Positions 43,778 through 52,730 of a stretch of 64,000 nt of DNA are shown piece by piece. Under the pieces are notes generated by a model. The model saw nothing but the letters and a program-made list of their open reading frames with translations, did no database searches and was not told where the DNA came from. Position numbers and translations under genes: made by a program. Numbering within the stretch: position 1 is the stretch's first letter; the number at the start of each line of letters is the position of its first letter. The stretch comes from Parendozoicomonas callyspongiae (GTDB taxonomy: Bacteria > Pseudomonadota > Gammaproteobacteria > Pseudomonadales > Endozoicomonadaceae). The stretch covers positions 62,001-126,000 of the forward strand of contig NZ_JAMFLX010000011.1 of assembly GCF_023502345.1 (NCBI RefSeq), in the 5' to 3' direction.

Positions 43778-43934
43778 CAGAACTTATTATTTTCGGGGAA
43801 TGGGCGATTTTGCTTACCATTCTGCTGCAGCGCTTGCCGCAGTAGGGAGAAATTGCTTTTAGGGTTCTGGTTTGCCGTAGGTAACTCTGTTACCTTAGTG
43901 CGAAATTTTTCTTATCGTGAGTCAGGAGATTACT

Positions 43935-44507
43935 ATGAAATTTGCCACATTGGCTAAGGGTATTGCGACGGGTCTGGCCGTAGTTTGGCTGGCAGGCTGT
44001 GCAACCAGCACTCAGACAGCTGGCGGCGGTGAAGAAGCAACTACCAAGGTTGGCCAGGGTGAAACTGTTGTTGAAGCTTCCGGCATCACTGATCCTGCCG
44101 TTCAGGCCGTTATCGCTTCCGGCAAAATTGACAGCTCTAAATCTCCTGAGCAGATTGCCGCACTGCTGGAACAAAATGTTTATCACTTCGGTTTCGACAG
44201 CGACAAGCTGAAGCCTGGTGCTCTGGAATCTCTGGATGTTCACGCTGCCTACCTGACCAGCCCAGCAGGTCGTGCCGAGAATCTGGTAATTGAAGGTAAC
44301 ACCGACGAGCGTGGCACCCGTACCTATAACCTGGCTCTGGGTGAGCGTCGTGCAAAAGCTGTGAAGAACTACCTGGTTCTGAAAGGCGTTGCTCCAGCAC
44401 GTATCGAACTGGTGAGCTACGGCCTCGAAAAGCCAGTTGACCCTGCGCACACTGAAGCAGCCTGGGCCAAGAACCGTCGTGCTGTTATCGTTCCTGCCGG
44501 GAAGTAA
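43935..44507 (+). CDS. pal: Peptidoglycan-associated lipoprotein
   Basis: Outer-membrane lipoprotein that anchors the outer membrane to peptidoglycan. From the ATG at 43935 (AGGAG 7 nt upstream) it has 190 residues. The lipobox is WLAGC with C22 lipidated, followed by a flexible linker and an OmpA-like peptidoglycan-binding domain (about 75-190: YHFGFDSDKLKPGALESL, NTDERGTRTYNLALGERRA). A GTG at 43917 is in frame but less likely. The preceding MITE-like element means pal-cpoB probably use their own promoter. Confidence 0.96.
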   Translation: MKFATLAKGIATGLAVVWLAGCATSTQTAGGGEEATTKVGQGETVVEASGITDPAVQAVIASGKIDSSKSPEQIAALLEQNVYHFGFDSDKLKPGALESLDVHAAYLTSPAGRAENLVIEGNTDERGTRTYNLALGERRAKAVKNYLVLKGVAPARIELVSYGLEKPVDPAHTEAAWAKNRRAVIVPAGK

Positions 44508-44513
44508 TCGCTG

Positions 44514-45329
44514 ATGATGGCAAGGAATGCGCTTTTGGGAGTACTGCTGAGTGGGTTTATTCTTCCTGCACTGGCTGCTTCTCCCATACCGGTTGTCGAA
44601 TCCGGTAACTCCGGTTCTTCGGCCGGAACGCCAGCTCCGGTTACCGTAACTCCTGTGCATGCCGGAGTAAATGCCCCGGTTTCACAGCCGGGCATTCTGC
44701 TGAATCAGCTGGAAACTCTGCAGAACGAAGTGATGGAGATGCGTGGGATGCTGGAAGAGCAGGCCAACCTGATCGACCGTATTCAGAAAGAGAACCGTGA
44801 TCGTTACCTGGATCTCGATCGTCGCATCAGTCAGCTGGCTTCTGGAGGAACTTCAGGTTCACAGGTGACACCGCCTGTACAGCCTGCTGATTCTGCTGGT
44901 TCTGCTGGTTCATTTGCGCCAGCAGTGACACCTGTTGCTCCGGTAGCGGACAAAACTGGCGAGAAACTCTATCAGAATACTTTCCAGCTTATCCGTGACC
45001 GCAAGTTCAAGGAGTCAGTGGCTGGCCTGAATGAGTATCTGCAGAAATATCCACGTGGTCCTTATGCTGATAATGCCCAGTACTGGCTTGGAGAGGTTCA
45101 TCTGGCCCAGGGTGAAGTGAAAGAAGCTGAAGTGGCTTTTTCCAATCTGGTGAAGACCTATCCGATGAGCGACAAATTGCCTGACGCAACTTACAAGCTG
45201 GGGCAGGTTTATGATCGTCTGGGTGAACGGACAAAGTCCCGCGAATACTTGCAGATGGTGATAGATAATTTCCCGGGCAGCTCTGCTGCACGTCTTGCAG
45301 ATGTTTATCTGCGTAACCTGGAAAGCTGA
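44514..45329 (+). CDS. cpoB: Cell division coordinator CpoB (YbgF)
   Basis: Periplasmic protein that coordinates peptidoglycan synthesis (PBP1B) with Tol-Pal-driven outer-membrane constriction. It has 271 residues with a signal peptide (ALLGVLLSGFILPALAA), a trimerising coiled coil (about 58-105, LNQLETLQNEVMEMRGMLEE), a Pro/Ala/Ser-rich linker and TPR repeats (about 145-271: LIRDRKFKESVAGLNEYLQK, DNAQYWLGEVHLAQGEVKEA). It starts 6 nt after pal. The following 190 nt to the tRNA array hold no clear terminator. Confidence 0.94.
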   Translation: MMARNALLGVLLSGFILPALAASPIPVVESGNSGSSAGTPAPVTVTPVHAGVNAPVSQPGILLNQLETLQNEVMEMRGMLEEQANLIDRIQKENRDRYLDLDRRISQLASGGTSGSQVTPPVQPADSAGSAGSFAPAVTPVAPVADKTGEKLYQNTFQLIRDRKFKESVAGLNEYLQKYPRGPYADNAQYWLGEVHLAQGEVKEAEVAFSNLVKTYPMSDKLPDATYKLGQVYDRLGERTKSREYLQMVIDNFPGSSAARLADVYLRNLES

Positions 45330-45523
45330 TTTTTTTCAGGTTGAGTGCTGTACCGATGTTCTGCTTCGGTAAATGCCGGGGTTGCACAACTTTGGTAAAA
45401 CGGTAAGATACGCCCCGCTTCCGATGATGAGCTGTCGGGGTGGGATGTTTTGTTTTTAGCTTTAATTAGTTTTAATTATTGGTGCAATGCCAATTGCTGG
45501 AACAAAAATATTTGAAGTTATAT

Positions 45524-45599
45524 GGGTCGTTAGCTCAGTTGGTAGAGCAGTTGGCTTTTAACCAATTGGTCATAGGTTCGAATCCTATACGACCCACCA
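45524..45599 (+). tRNA. tRNA-Lys(UUU), copy 1
   Basis: A 76-nt cloverleaf with CCA encoded. Acceptor GGGTCGT / ACGACCC, D loop AGCTCAGTTGGTAGAGC, anticodon loop CTTTTAA (TTT), T loop GGTTCGAATCC. First of four nearly identical tandem copies between cpoB and nadA, the site of the lysT-lysQ cluster in E. coli. Confidence 0.98.
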
Positions 45600-45667
45600 C
45601 TTCTTTCCTCTGTCTGGGCTGTCCGCCTTGTGACATGGAAGAGTTGCTCAATGAGAAGATTAAATAC

Positions 45668-45743
45668 GGGTCGTTAGCTCAGTTGGTAGAGCAGTTGGCT
45701 TTTAACCAATTGGTCATAGGTTCGAATCCTATACGACCCACCA
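45668..45743 (+). tRNA. tRNA-Lys(UUU), copy 2
   Basis: Identical in sequence to copy 1 (76 nt with CCA); 68-nt spacer unlike the other spacers. Confidence 0.98.
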
Positions 45744-45791
45744 TTTCTTCTCGAACTCTGTTGAATTTCTGCAGAGTAAAATTGCTGATGT

Positions 45792-45867
45792 GGGTTGTTA
45801 GCTCAGTTGGTAGAGCAGTTGGCTTTTAACCAATTGGTCATAGGTTCGAATCCTATACGACCCACCA
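45792..45867 (+). tRNA. tRNA-Lys(UUU), copy 3, acceptor-stem variant
   Basis: Same as the other copies except the acceptor starts GGGTTGT. Position 5 is U and faces G68, replacing a C-G pair with a U-G wobble. Otherwise intact, so probably functional. Confidence 0.97.
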
Positions 45868-45908
45868 ATTTCTTCTTCGGTTTGATGAAGGTTCAGTGAT
45901 TACCCTAT

Positions 45909-45984
45909 GGGTCGTTAGCTCAGTTGGTAGAGCAGTTGGCTTTTAACCAATTGGTCATAGGTTCGAATCCTATACGACCCACCA
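45909..45984 (+). tRNA. tRNA-Lys(UUU), copy 4
   Basis: Identical to copies 1 and 2 (76 nt with CCA). Last of the array, about 200 nt before nadA. Confidence 0.98.
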
Positions 45985-46184
45985 CTTTCTTCTCACCTGC
46001 CTTTATTTTCTCCTGCTGTCTTCCTTCGTTAATTTCATTTTTGTTACATGCTACCATCGCTTTGGGTTTGTGGTTCGTCTATATGCCTTAACTCGTCTTG
46101 AATTGGTTCATTGTGTGTTTGTTTCACAGCTTTGAACTATGTTTTCGTGAGTTTGTGACCAGAGTGAAAGAAATAATAAACAGC

Positions 46185-47246
46185 ATGACGCAAGTACACG
46201 ACCAAATACGTGACAGGGGTATTGTTCGCCAGCATCTAGCTAGACTGGCGCAACGTCCACAAAAAACACAGGGTAACGCGAATGGTGAAAGCCAGACCCT
46301 GCTGAAAGCCAAAGCACGAGAGCTTTTCAGGGAGCGTAACGCGGTTCTCCTTGCTCATTTCTATACCGCTCCGGAGCTTCAGGAACTTGCCGATGAAACT
46401 GGTGGCTGTGTCGCTGACTCCCTGGAGATGGCCCGATTTGGTGCGCGACATGATGCCGATACTGTGGTTGTCTGCGGTGTCCGTTTTATGGGGGAAACCG
46501 CCAAGATTCTCAGCCCTGAAAAAACAGTTCTTATGCCAGACCTGGAAGCTACCTGCTCCCTGGATCTGGGATGCCCGGTCGATGAGTTCAGCGCTTTCTG
46601 TGATGACCATCCGGATCATACCGTGGTGGTTTATGCCAATACTTCAGCGGCTGTAAAAGCCCGCTCAGACTGGGTGGTGACCTCGGGCTGTGCGCTGGAG
46701 ATTATTGAAGAGCTGGCTGCTCGTGATGAAAAAATCATCTGGGCTCCTGATCGCTTCCTGGGCAGTTATATCCAGAAGCAGACCGGTGCAGATATGCTGC
46801 TGTGGGACAGCGCCTGTATTGTTCATGAAGAGTTCAAGGCCCAGGGCATTCTCGATTTAAAGAAGGTCTACCCCGAGGCTGCTGTCCTTGTTCACCCTGA
46901 ATCCCCCGATGCAGTTGTTGAGCTTGCTGATATTGTCGGTTCGACATCTCAGCTGATTAAAGCTTCGGCATCCCTGAACAATCCGCAGTTTATTGTGGCA
47001 ACCGATAGAGGCATCTTTTACAAAATGCAGCAGGCTGCTGGTGTAGAGAAACTCCTGCTTGAAGCGCCGACTGCAGGGCAGGGGGCTACCTGTCGCAGTT
47101 GTGCCAGTTGTCCCTGGATGGCTTTAAACAGCCTGCAGGGGGTGATTGATGCTCTGGAGAATGGCAGTGGTGTTGTTGAGGTGCCCGAGGATATTCGGGT
47201 TCAGGCCGCTAAGCCTCTGCAGAGGATGCTGGACTTTACGGCCTGA
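46185..47246 (+). CDS. nadA: Quinolinate synthase
   Basis: [4Fe-4S] enzyme that condenses iminoaspartate with dihydroxyacetone phosphate to quinolinate in NAD synthesis. From the ATG at 46185 (353 residues) the numbering is E. coli plus about 11. The cluster cysteines are C124 ([11 protein letters not shown]), C211 ([10 protein letters not shown]) and C309 of the CRSCASC motif. Other segments are [16 protein letters not shown] and [13 protein letters not shown]. The frame is open to 46098, but the extra 29 residues are not family-like. No strong ribosome-binding site is seen. The place after the tRNA-Lys array is conserved with E. coli. Confidence 0.95.
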   Translation: MTQVHDQIRDRGIVRQHLARLAQRPQKTQGNANGESQTLLKAKARELFRERNAVLLAHFYTAPELQELADETGGCVADSLEMARFGARHDADTVVVCGVRFMGETAKILSPEKTVLMPDLEATCSLDLGCPVDEFSAFCDDHPDHTVVVYANTSAAVKARSDWVVTSGCALEIIEELAARDEKIIWAPDRFLGSYIQKQTGADMLLWDSACIVHEEFKAQGILDLKKVYPEAAVLVHPESPDAVVELADIVGSTSQLIKASASLNNPQFIVATDRGIFYKMQQAAGVEKLLLEAPTAGQGATCRSCASCPWMALNSLQGVIDALENGSGVVEVPEDIRVQAAKPLQRMLDFTA

Positions 47247-47263
47247 GGACGCTTTTGTCAGAG

Positions 47264-48694
47264 CTAAAGCTGCATAGCCTTCTTAAAGTGTTTGACTTCT
47301 TCTATGCGCTGTCTGATAGCCGCTTTCTGGCTGAATGGCAGGCCAGGCAGCTCGGTTGCGTATTGTAGCTGCAGGATGCTTTTATCCATCTGGCCAACCA
47401 GGAAGAAATGCTCAGCCCGTGACGTATGAACAGTGGCGATATCACCTGCAAGTCCGGAGATTTCAGCCAGCTGATACCAGATGTACGGATCCTGTGGCCG
47501 TTTCTTGCTTTCAGCTTTGAGAATATTTGTCGCTTTGCGGAACTGCTTATCTTTGAACAGCAGGTCTGCCTGGGTCATGATTGCCGGATAGTTACCCGGA
47601 TTATCACTGAGTAACTCCTGCAGACTTTTTATCGCCTGGTCTCGGCTGCCATTCTCAAACTCAATACGGCTGTTCAGTATTCTGTAGTAAATGTTATTTG
47701 GTGCCTGCTTTAGCAGTTCCTTTGCGTAAGGCGCTGCTGACTTGGCATCCTGAGAGTCGAGAAGAACCTGGGCATAGCCATATTTGCTGGCAGTCAAAGA
47801 TGAGGAGTGCCCGGTTTCCACTTCCTCCTTAAAACGAATTCGTGCCTGGTCAGTGGATGAACTCAAACTGAGAAAAGCCCGGTTGCGCATTAGTTGGTAG
47901 TTGGTCTGATCCCGTCGTTTTCTGGCTGGGTACTGTTCGGCACGGCTACGGGTATCGGCAACACGGTTCCGGCTGGTCGGGTGAGTGCGCAGGAACTCAT
48001 ACTGAGGATTGCTTCCATCCAACTTACTCATACGTTCAAACAGACCGGCCATGGCGCGTGGATCCATGTTGGCCCGCACCATGGTCAGAATGCCGACCCG
48101 GTCAGCCTCCCGTTCATTATCACGACTGAAAGCCAGCTGGCTGCTCTGGGCTCCAGCAATTGTGGTCGAGAGTGCTGCTGCTCCCAGGTCTCCGGCACCT
48201 GAGGCCGCCAGCACCACACTGCCAAGCAGTGCCGCCATGGTTGGCAGAGCCTGACGTTTGGCTGTTTCCACTCCACGGGCGTAATGGCGCTGACTTAAGT
48301 GGGCCAGTTCGTGGGCAATAACTCCGGCAAACTCTTCTTCGGTACGCGCATACAAGAACAGTCCGGTGTTGATGCCTATCACGCCACCGGGGGCGGCAAA
48401 GGCGTTCAGTTGCGGACTTTCAATCAAAACAATGGAAAGATTTCGGTCGGTTAACTGGCTGGATTCCGCCAGTTGGTAAACCAGGCTTTCAACGTAGCTG
48501 ACCAGCTCCGGATCATTATTGGTTTGCACCCGGTTATGCAGCATCTTCAGGAAAACCTGACCCAGCTCCTTTTCCTTCTGAGTAGAAACAATGCCGGAGC
48601 TACTGTCACCAATAGAGGGAAGGTTGATATCGCTGCTGGCAAGGGGGGAAGCAGCCAGTATCAAAGATAAAAGGGAGCTGCGGAATAAATTCAT
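47264..48694 (-). CDS. bepA: Beta-barrel assembly-enhancing protease (BepA-like, M48)
   Basis: Periplasmic zinc metallopeptidase and chaperone that helps or removes stalled outer-membrane proteins at the BAM complex. It has 476 residues: signal peptide (SSLLSLILAASPLAS), the M48 domain with HELAH (H128, E129, H132) and the third ligand in NEREADRVGI, and a C-terminal TPR part (about 300-470: YAQVLLDSQDAKSAAPYAKE, QADLLFKDKQFRKATNILKA). It converges on nadA, with 17 nt between stop codons. Confidence 0.92.
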   Translation of the reverse strand: MNLFRSSLLSLILAASPLASSDINLPSIGDSSSGIVSTQKEKELGQVFLKMLHNRVQTNNDPELVSYVESLVYQLAESSQLTDRNLSIVLIESPQLNAFAAPGGVIGINTGLFLYARTEEEFAGVIAHELAHLSQRHYARGVETAKRQALPTMAALLGSVVLAASGAGDLGAAALSTTIAGAQSSQLAFSRDNEREADRVGILTMVRANMDPRAMAGLFERMSKLDGSNPQYEFLRTHPTSRNRVADTRSRAEQYPARKRRDQTNYQLMRNRAFLSLSSSTDQARIRFKEEVETGHSSSLTASKYGYAQVLLDSQDAKSAAPYAKELLKQAPNNIYYRILNSRIEFENGSRDQAIKSLQELLSDNPGNYPAIMTQADLLFKDKQFRKATNILKAESKKRPQDPYIWYQLAEISGLAGDIATVHTSRAEHFFLVGQMDKSILQLQYATELPGLPFSQKAAIRQRIEEVKHFKKAMQL

Positions 48695-48884
48695 CAGAAA
48701 TAGAGATATCCGGAGTTATATGATATCGAGCTATATTACCTCCGGTATGAGTGCGATACTATTAACTTCCTACGCTATTCACGTAAGCCGGTAAAGAATC
48801 CCATACCTTTATTCGATACGCTCCAATCAGGAGATGCTGCGTGGTACGTATCTGCCGATAGCTGATAATGTTGTAGATAGAAGT

Positions 48885-49127
48885 ATGCTTGAGCTGGATC
48901 AGGATTGCCGTGAGCTGGATGCTCGTGGTTTAGATTGCCCCATGCCGCTGTTAAAGGCAAAACAGGCTTTGAATGGCATGGAGCCGAGAGAGGTGCTGAA
49001 GGTTCTGGCGACAGACCCGGGTTCTGTACGGGATTTTGCCAGCTTCGCTGAACTGGCTGGCCACGAACTGCTTTTCAGTGGCGAAGAATCCGGCGTCTTT
49101 ACTCATATTCTGAAAAAACATGGATAG
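48885..49127 (+). CDS. tusA: TusA-family sulfurtransferase
   Basis: A small sulfur-carrier protein of the TusA/SirA family. The active cysteine is C18 in LDCPMPLLK, and the fold ends in a GHELLFSGEE beta region. I choose the ATG at 48885 (80 residues), close to TusA's 81; an ATG at 48834 is in frame, but its AGGAG directly abuts the codon. TusA proper passes sulfur to TusBCD for tRNA thiolation; other paralogues serve sulfur oxidation or molybdenum cofactor, and by eye I cannot separate them. The stop lies 7 nt before the perM start. Confidence 0.85.
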   Translation: MLELDQDCRELDARGLDCPMPLLKAKQALNGMEPREVLKVLATDPGSVRDFASFAELAGHELLFSGEESGVFTHILKKHG

Positions 49128-49134
49128 GCTTGCT

Positions 49135-50208
49135 ATGTTCAAGGTGATCAGGGGATGGATACACCGTTACTTTTCCGATGAGGAAGCCATTGTACTGGTG
49201 CTGCTGCTGGCATCAGCTTTGCTGGTTATCCTGTTTTTCGGGTCTATTCTGGCGCCCGTTTTTGCAGGTCTTGGCTTTGCTTTTATTCTCCAGGGGGTTG
49301 TTAGCTGGCAGGAGCGCCATGGTGTTCCACATATGCTGGCGGTGTCAGTGACCTTCTTAATGTTTCTGGCAATATTTCTTGCCGTGATCCTGCTTATGAT
49401 GCCTCTGATCTGGGAGCAGGGTACAACTCTTCTTAATGAGCTGCCCAGGATGCTGGCCAAGGGGGAGGATATGCTGCAGCATCTTCCTGATGAGTATCCT
49501 GGCTTTATTTCCGAGGCGCAGGTGAATGCCTGGGTGCAGACGGCCAGTGAACAGTTTGCCCACTTTGGCCAGTGGCTGGTTTCCTTCTCTATCTCGAAGC
49601 TGCCCAATGTAGTGGGTATTCTGATTTACGTGGTGCTGGTGCCGATACTGGTGTTCTTCTTCCTGAAAGACCGTAAGCCTCTTTTGAGATGGATCTCCGG
49701 CATGCTGCCTGATGAGCGACGTATGATCGACCAGGTTTCCGAGGAGATGAGTGAGCAGATTGTTAACTACATCCGTGGCAAGGTGATTGAGATCTTTATT
49801 GTCGGCATAACCACCTATGTTGCCTTTGTCTGGCTTGAACTGAACTACGCAGCGTTGCTGGCTTTGCTGGTAGGACTGTCGGTTGTTATTCCTTACATCG
49901 GTGCTGCGGTTGTAACCATTCCAGTTGCGGCAATTGGGTTGTTTCAGTTCGGGCTGGAGCATCAGTTCTATGTGCTGATGATTGTGTATGGTGTTATTCA
50001 GGCGCTGGACGGCAATGTTCTTGTTCCCCTGTTATTTAGTGAGGCGGTTAACCTGCATCCAGTTGCCATTATTATTGCGGTGCTGATGTTCGGCGGTATC
50101 TGGGGATTCTGGGGAGTATTCTTCGCTATTCCTCTGGCGACGCTGATCAAGGCGGTTCTTACAGCCTGGCCAAAGGCGATACCTAAACAGCTTGAAAACC
50201 CGTCTTAG
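49135..50208 (+). CDS. perM: AI-2E/PerM-family membrane transporter
   Basis: An inner-membrane protein of the AI-2E transporter superfamily (PerM/YdiK/TqsA type) with about eight helices: three at the N-terminus (about 18-85), then a soluble-looking loop (about 100-155), and a membrane half with VPILVFFFLKDRKPLLRWIS and GLSVVIPYIGAAVVTIPVA and QALDGNVLVPLLFSEAVNLH near the end. I take the ATG at 49135, preceded by an AGG; 49120 is in frame and overlaps the tusA stop. The transported substrate is unknown; some relatives are now regarded as Na+/H+ antiporters. Confidence 0.88.
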   Translation: MFKVIRGWIHRYFSDEEAIVLVLLLASALLVILFFGSILAPVFAGLGFAFILQGVVSWQERHGVPHMLAVSVTFLMFLAIFLAVILLMMPLIWEQGTTLLNELPRMLAKGEDMLQHLPDEYPGFISEAQVNAWVQTASEQFAHFGQWLVSFSISKLPNVVGILIYVVLVPILVFFFLKDRKPLLRWISGMLPDERRMIDQVSEEMSEQIVNYIRGKVIEIFIVGITTYVAFVWLELNYAALLALLVGLSVVIPYIGAAVVTIPVAAIGLFQFGLEHQFYVLMIVYGVIQALDGNVLVPLLFSEAVNLHPVAIIIAVLMFGGIWGFWGVFFAIPLATLIKAVLTAWPKAIPKQLENPS

Positions 50209-50235
50209 GTTGCGAGTTGAAAAGAGCAGATAAAA

Positions 50236-50267
50236 GAAAGGCGACACTGGGTCGCCTTTCTTGCTTT
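50236..50267. terminator. Bidirectional terminator between perM and bcp
   Basis: A 10-bp stem GAAAGGCGAC / GTCGCCTTTC with a 5-nt loop, then TTGCTTTT, and AGATAAAA on the other side. It serves the convergent perM and bcp genes. Confidence 0.85.
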
Positions 50268-50279
50268 TAGAGCTGGGAA

Positions 50280-50798
50280 TCAGTTATCACTGCTCTTATC
50301 CAGGGTGCTGGTAATTGGCTCTACCATACCTTCCAGTGCCTGTGCAGCCTGGAGCACATCTTCCACATGATTCTTGATTCTTACCTTGCGCCACTCGTGC
50401 TGGAGTGTGCCTTCCTTATCAATCAGGAATGTGCTGCGCTCGATGCCCATGAACTCTTTGCCATACATTTTCTTCAAACGGATTACATCAAACAGCTTGC
50501 ACAGCTCTTCATTTGAATCGGAGATCAGCTCAAAGGGAAACTCATATTTGGCTTTGAAGTTTTCATGGGCTTTCATGGTGTCTTTGGAAACACCAAAAAT
50601 TATTGTGTCTGCTTCCTTGAAGGCATCAAGGTTCTCGGCAAAGGCCTGCCCCTCGCTGGTGCAGCCTGGCGTATTGTCCTTGGGGTAGAAGTACAGAACA
50701 AAATTGGTTTTTCCTTTCAGGTCTTTCAGGGACACGGAGATTCCAGAAGTAGCCTTTGCGGTAAAGTCATCAACCGGTTTGCCAATGGTGACTGTCAT
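50280..50798 (-). CDS. bcp: Thiol peroxidase of the Bcp/PrxQ family
   Basis: A cytoplasmic thioredoxin-dependent peroxidase that removes hydroperoxides. It has 172 residues: peroxidatic C46 in FYPKDNTPGCTSEG. The usual second Cys five residues later is Gly50; C100 in EELCKLFD is a better candidate for the resolving cysteine, an alternative seen in one PrxQ subgroup. It continues with GIERSTFLIDKEG. The C-terminus is about 15 residues longer than E. coli Bcp (156 residues). It shares a terminator with perM. In many relatives it accompanies dapA-bamC, but not here. Confidence 0.92.
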   Translation of the reverse strand: MTVTIGKPVDDFTAKATSGISVSLKDLKGKTNFVLYFYPKDNTPGCTSEGQAFAENLDAFKEADTIIFGVSKDTMKAHENFKAKYEFPFELISDSNEELCKLFDVIRLKKMYGKEFMGIERSTFLIDKEGTLQHEWRKVRIKNHVEDVLQAAQALEGMVEPITSTLDKSSDN

Positions 50799-51119
50799 TG
50801 TCTTCCCTTTTTATTTCTAACTGCTTTTGCTGTTTCGCGCATCCAAAAGCCATCTGTCCGGCAGCGACAGGACGGCCTGCTGGCAAGTTCACAGCATTAT
50901 GGGTTAGTTTCGCAAAAAAGTCATTTTCTAGGTGTATATGCCTATTTGGCCAGGGGGGGATGGCAGGGGTTCGAATCAGGGAGAGCAGGTTGGTGCTTCA
51001 GTCCTTGATGTTTTGGTCAGGTGTATCTGTTTGTCGGTTGGGGTGTTGCTATCTTACTGATTTTTCTATAAATTAAGCCCGCTTCACAGGGCATGCCCTG
51101 AAACATGAAGCGACAATTT

Positions 51120-51207
51120 GGTGAGGTGTCCGAGTGGCCGAAGGAGCACGCCTGGAAAGTGTGTATACGGAAACGTATCGAGGGTTCGAATCCCTCCCTC
51201 ACCGCCA
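51120..51207 (+). tRNA. tRNA-Ser(GGA)
   Basis: An 88-nt type-II tRNA with CCA. Acceptor GGTGAGG / CCTCACC with discriminator G, anticodon loop CTGGAAA (GGA), long variable arm (TGTATACGGAAACGTATCG) and T loop GGTTCGAATCC. It marks the apparent left boundary of the mobile region. Confidence 0.97.
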
Positions 51208-51215
51208 CCTTCAAG

Positions 51216-51249
51216 AATCCTGCTACAGACCTCTGTGGTGGGATTTTTT
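51216..51249 (+). terminator. Terminator after tRNA-Ser
   Basis: A 13-pair stem with a few G-U wobbles (AATCCTGCTACAG with CTGTGGTGGGATT), 4-nt loop, then TTTTTGCG, 9 nt after the tRNA CCA. Confidence 0.75.
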
Positions 51250-51629
51250 GCGTTTCTGACTCCTGAAAAGCCCTGACGTTGCAGGCTTTCCACAGTTTGG
51301 GAAGCGTACCTTTACTGTTCCGTAATACCCCCTATTTGCCCCTTCAAAATGCCGTATCTGGCGGTGTCCTCTGTTTTTAGCGTACAGAGCGTTTTTCCAG
51401 GTACGCTTCCTGAAGTCCTTTTTAAACAGCAAGCTAACTGTGTTTTTATCCTGTTGTTGTCGTCTTTGTTCGTGATTTTAAGGTGCTATCAGGTATGGCA
51501 AAGGTGATAGATTTCTCAAGGAAATATGACATCAGTACCTTCTCGAAGCTGTTCCCGCTTGGTAATATCAAGCAGCTTGTGACTGTTTGACGCTTGTAAT
51601 TTCGATTAACCCAAGTATCTGGGATGTAA
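51250..51629. other. Non-coding junction region between tRNA-Ser and the first island operon
   Basis: About 380 nt with no credible gene. It holds a 12-bp perfect inverted repeat, GGAAGCGTACCT (51300-51311) and its complement at 51399-51410, 87 nt apart, and probably the promoter of the operon at 51630. A minus-strand ORF here has no family features. Confidence 0.5.
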
Positions 51630-52730
51630 ATGTCAGTATCCGATTTGATTGAAGGTTTTAAGCCTCGCACACCATGGCATGATATGCGCAAGATTCTTCG
51701 CCTGTCTGGTGTGGATGCTGGGAATGGTTACCTGAAAACAGCTGAAAAACACAGTAAATCGTCACCGGATAAAATCACCAAAAAAAGGGTGGTTAAGAGT
51801 CTTTCTGACGCTTATAAACAGCATCTGTTGTATGGACAGAAAGCTGTACAGATATACAAGCTAAAAACAGGGAAGGTAGGTGAATTAGCTACACAGATTG
51901 CAGGTGTCAAACCAAAGAAGAGCTCCTTCAGCAAATCATATCCACTCCCTCTATCTGAAGAGAAGCTAAAGAGTATCACCAAAGAAGAAACTGTATTAAT
52001 GGACGTTCTTCAAGATGGTACGCAGGTGGTCTTCTCGGGTAAGCGGTCTGTCAATGAAAAGACCTCTTTAACGAAGGCAGAGCTTACAGATGACGCTCTT
52101 GATGCACTTGGAGATGTGGTGGATATCCAAGTCTATTGTAAACGAGGAATGCAGTTTTTTGATGTAGTAGCTCTATACCCCTCTCGTGATGAGATTGAAC
52201 TCAGAATTGATATTGGCTACGGAATGCGAAGGCAAGACCGTGTTAATGCTTTTCGAGAGTTGAGAAAAGCATTCCACCAGCTTATTGATAGTGAGTTCAA
52301 CCATCCTCCTGTTCTTGGAACAGCTGTAGACTTTAGGTGTGTGATAGATTCTTTCTATCGGGATGAAAAGAACCAGTCAGGAGCCAGGGTATGTGAACTA
52401 GGTTTTGTTACCACTGAGAACTCTGTCAAGAGAGAGTCTATGCGGCAAAAAGACTTGGATCTCAGAGAAGAGCTTTACCACTCTGCTGGAAGGGAAAAGC
52501 TAAAGGAAGAAGTAGGAGATATAAAACCGTTTCTGCTGGCGATGACTTGGGATGTCCCAATTACCAAGGAAGTGTCAACGACGCCAGAGTTAATGTTACC
52601 GGGCAATTCTCGGCACCAAATGAAATCTACAGAGCGGTTAACAGAGGTAATCATTTCTCATTGCTGTGGCCAGAAAGACTATAGTTTTGTACAACAACGA
52701 ATAAGAAATTATTTGAGCAATGAACAGTAA
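51630..52730 (+). CDS. Island protein of unknown function, first gene of a three-gene operon (366 aa)
   Basis: I do not recognise this family. It is 366 residues, soluble, and rich in Lys and Glu. The N-terminal 120 residues are basic and helical (KHSKSSPDKITKKRVVKSLS), which would suit nucleic-acid binding. The middle (about 150-240) is beta/alpha with VDIQVYCKRGMQFFDVVALYP and RIDIGYGMRRQDRVNAFREL. The C-terminal part contains KPFLLAMTWDVPI and a CC pair. The ribosome-binding site is GGGA, 5 nt before the ATG. The next gene overlaps its end by 11 bp and the third follows closely, so the three are one operon. It sits right after tRNA-Ser, a common site for defence cargo. Codon use looks more AT-rich than the core genes. 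Confidence 0.75.
   Translation: MSVSDLIEGFKPRTPWHDMRKILRLSGVDAGNGYLKTAEKHSKSSPDKITKKRVVKSLSDAYKQHLLYGQKAVQIYKLKTGKVGELATQIAGVKPKKSSFSKSYPLPLSEEKLKSITKEETVLMDVLQDGTQVVFSGKRSVNEKTSLTKAELTDDALDALGDVVDIQVYCKRGMQFFDVVALYPSRDEIELRIDIGYGMRRQDRVNAFRELRKAFHQLIDSEFNHPPVLGTAVDFRCVIDSFYRDEKNQSGARVCELGFVTTENSVKRESMRQKDLDLREELYHSAGREKLKEEVGDIKPFLLAMTWDVPITKEVSTTPELMLPGNSRHQMKSTERLTEVIISHCCGQKDYSFVQQRIRNYLSNEQ

Noticed and set aside
45479-45829. 116-codon frame across the tRNA-Lys array
   Set aside because: Its repeated YGSLAQLVEQLAFN segments are translations of the tRNA genes, a known false gene.
51017-51293. Minus-strand frames across tRNA-Ser (GGIRTLDTF-type protein)
   Set aside because: Antisense translation of the tRNA, a frequent annotation artefact.
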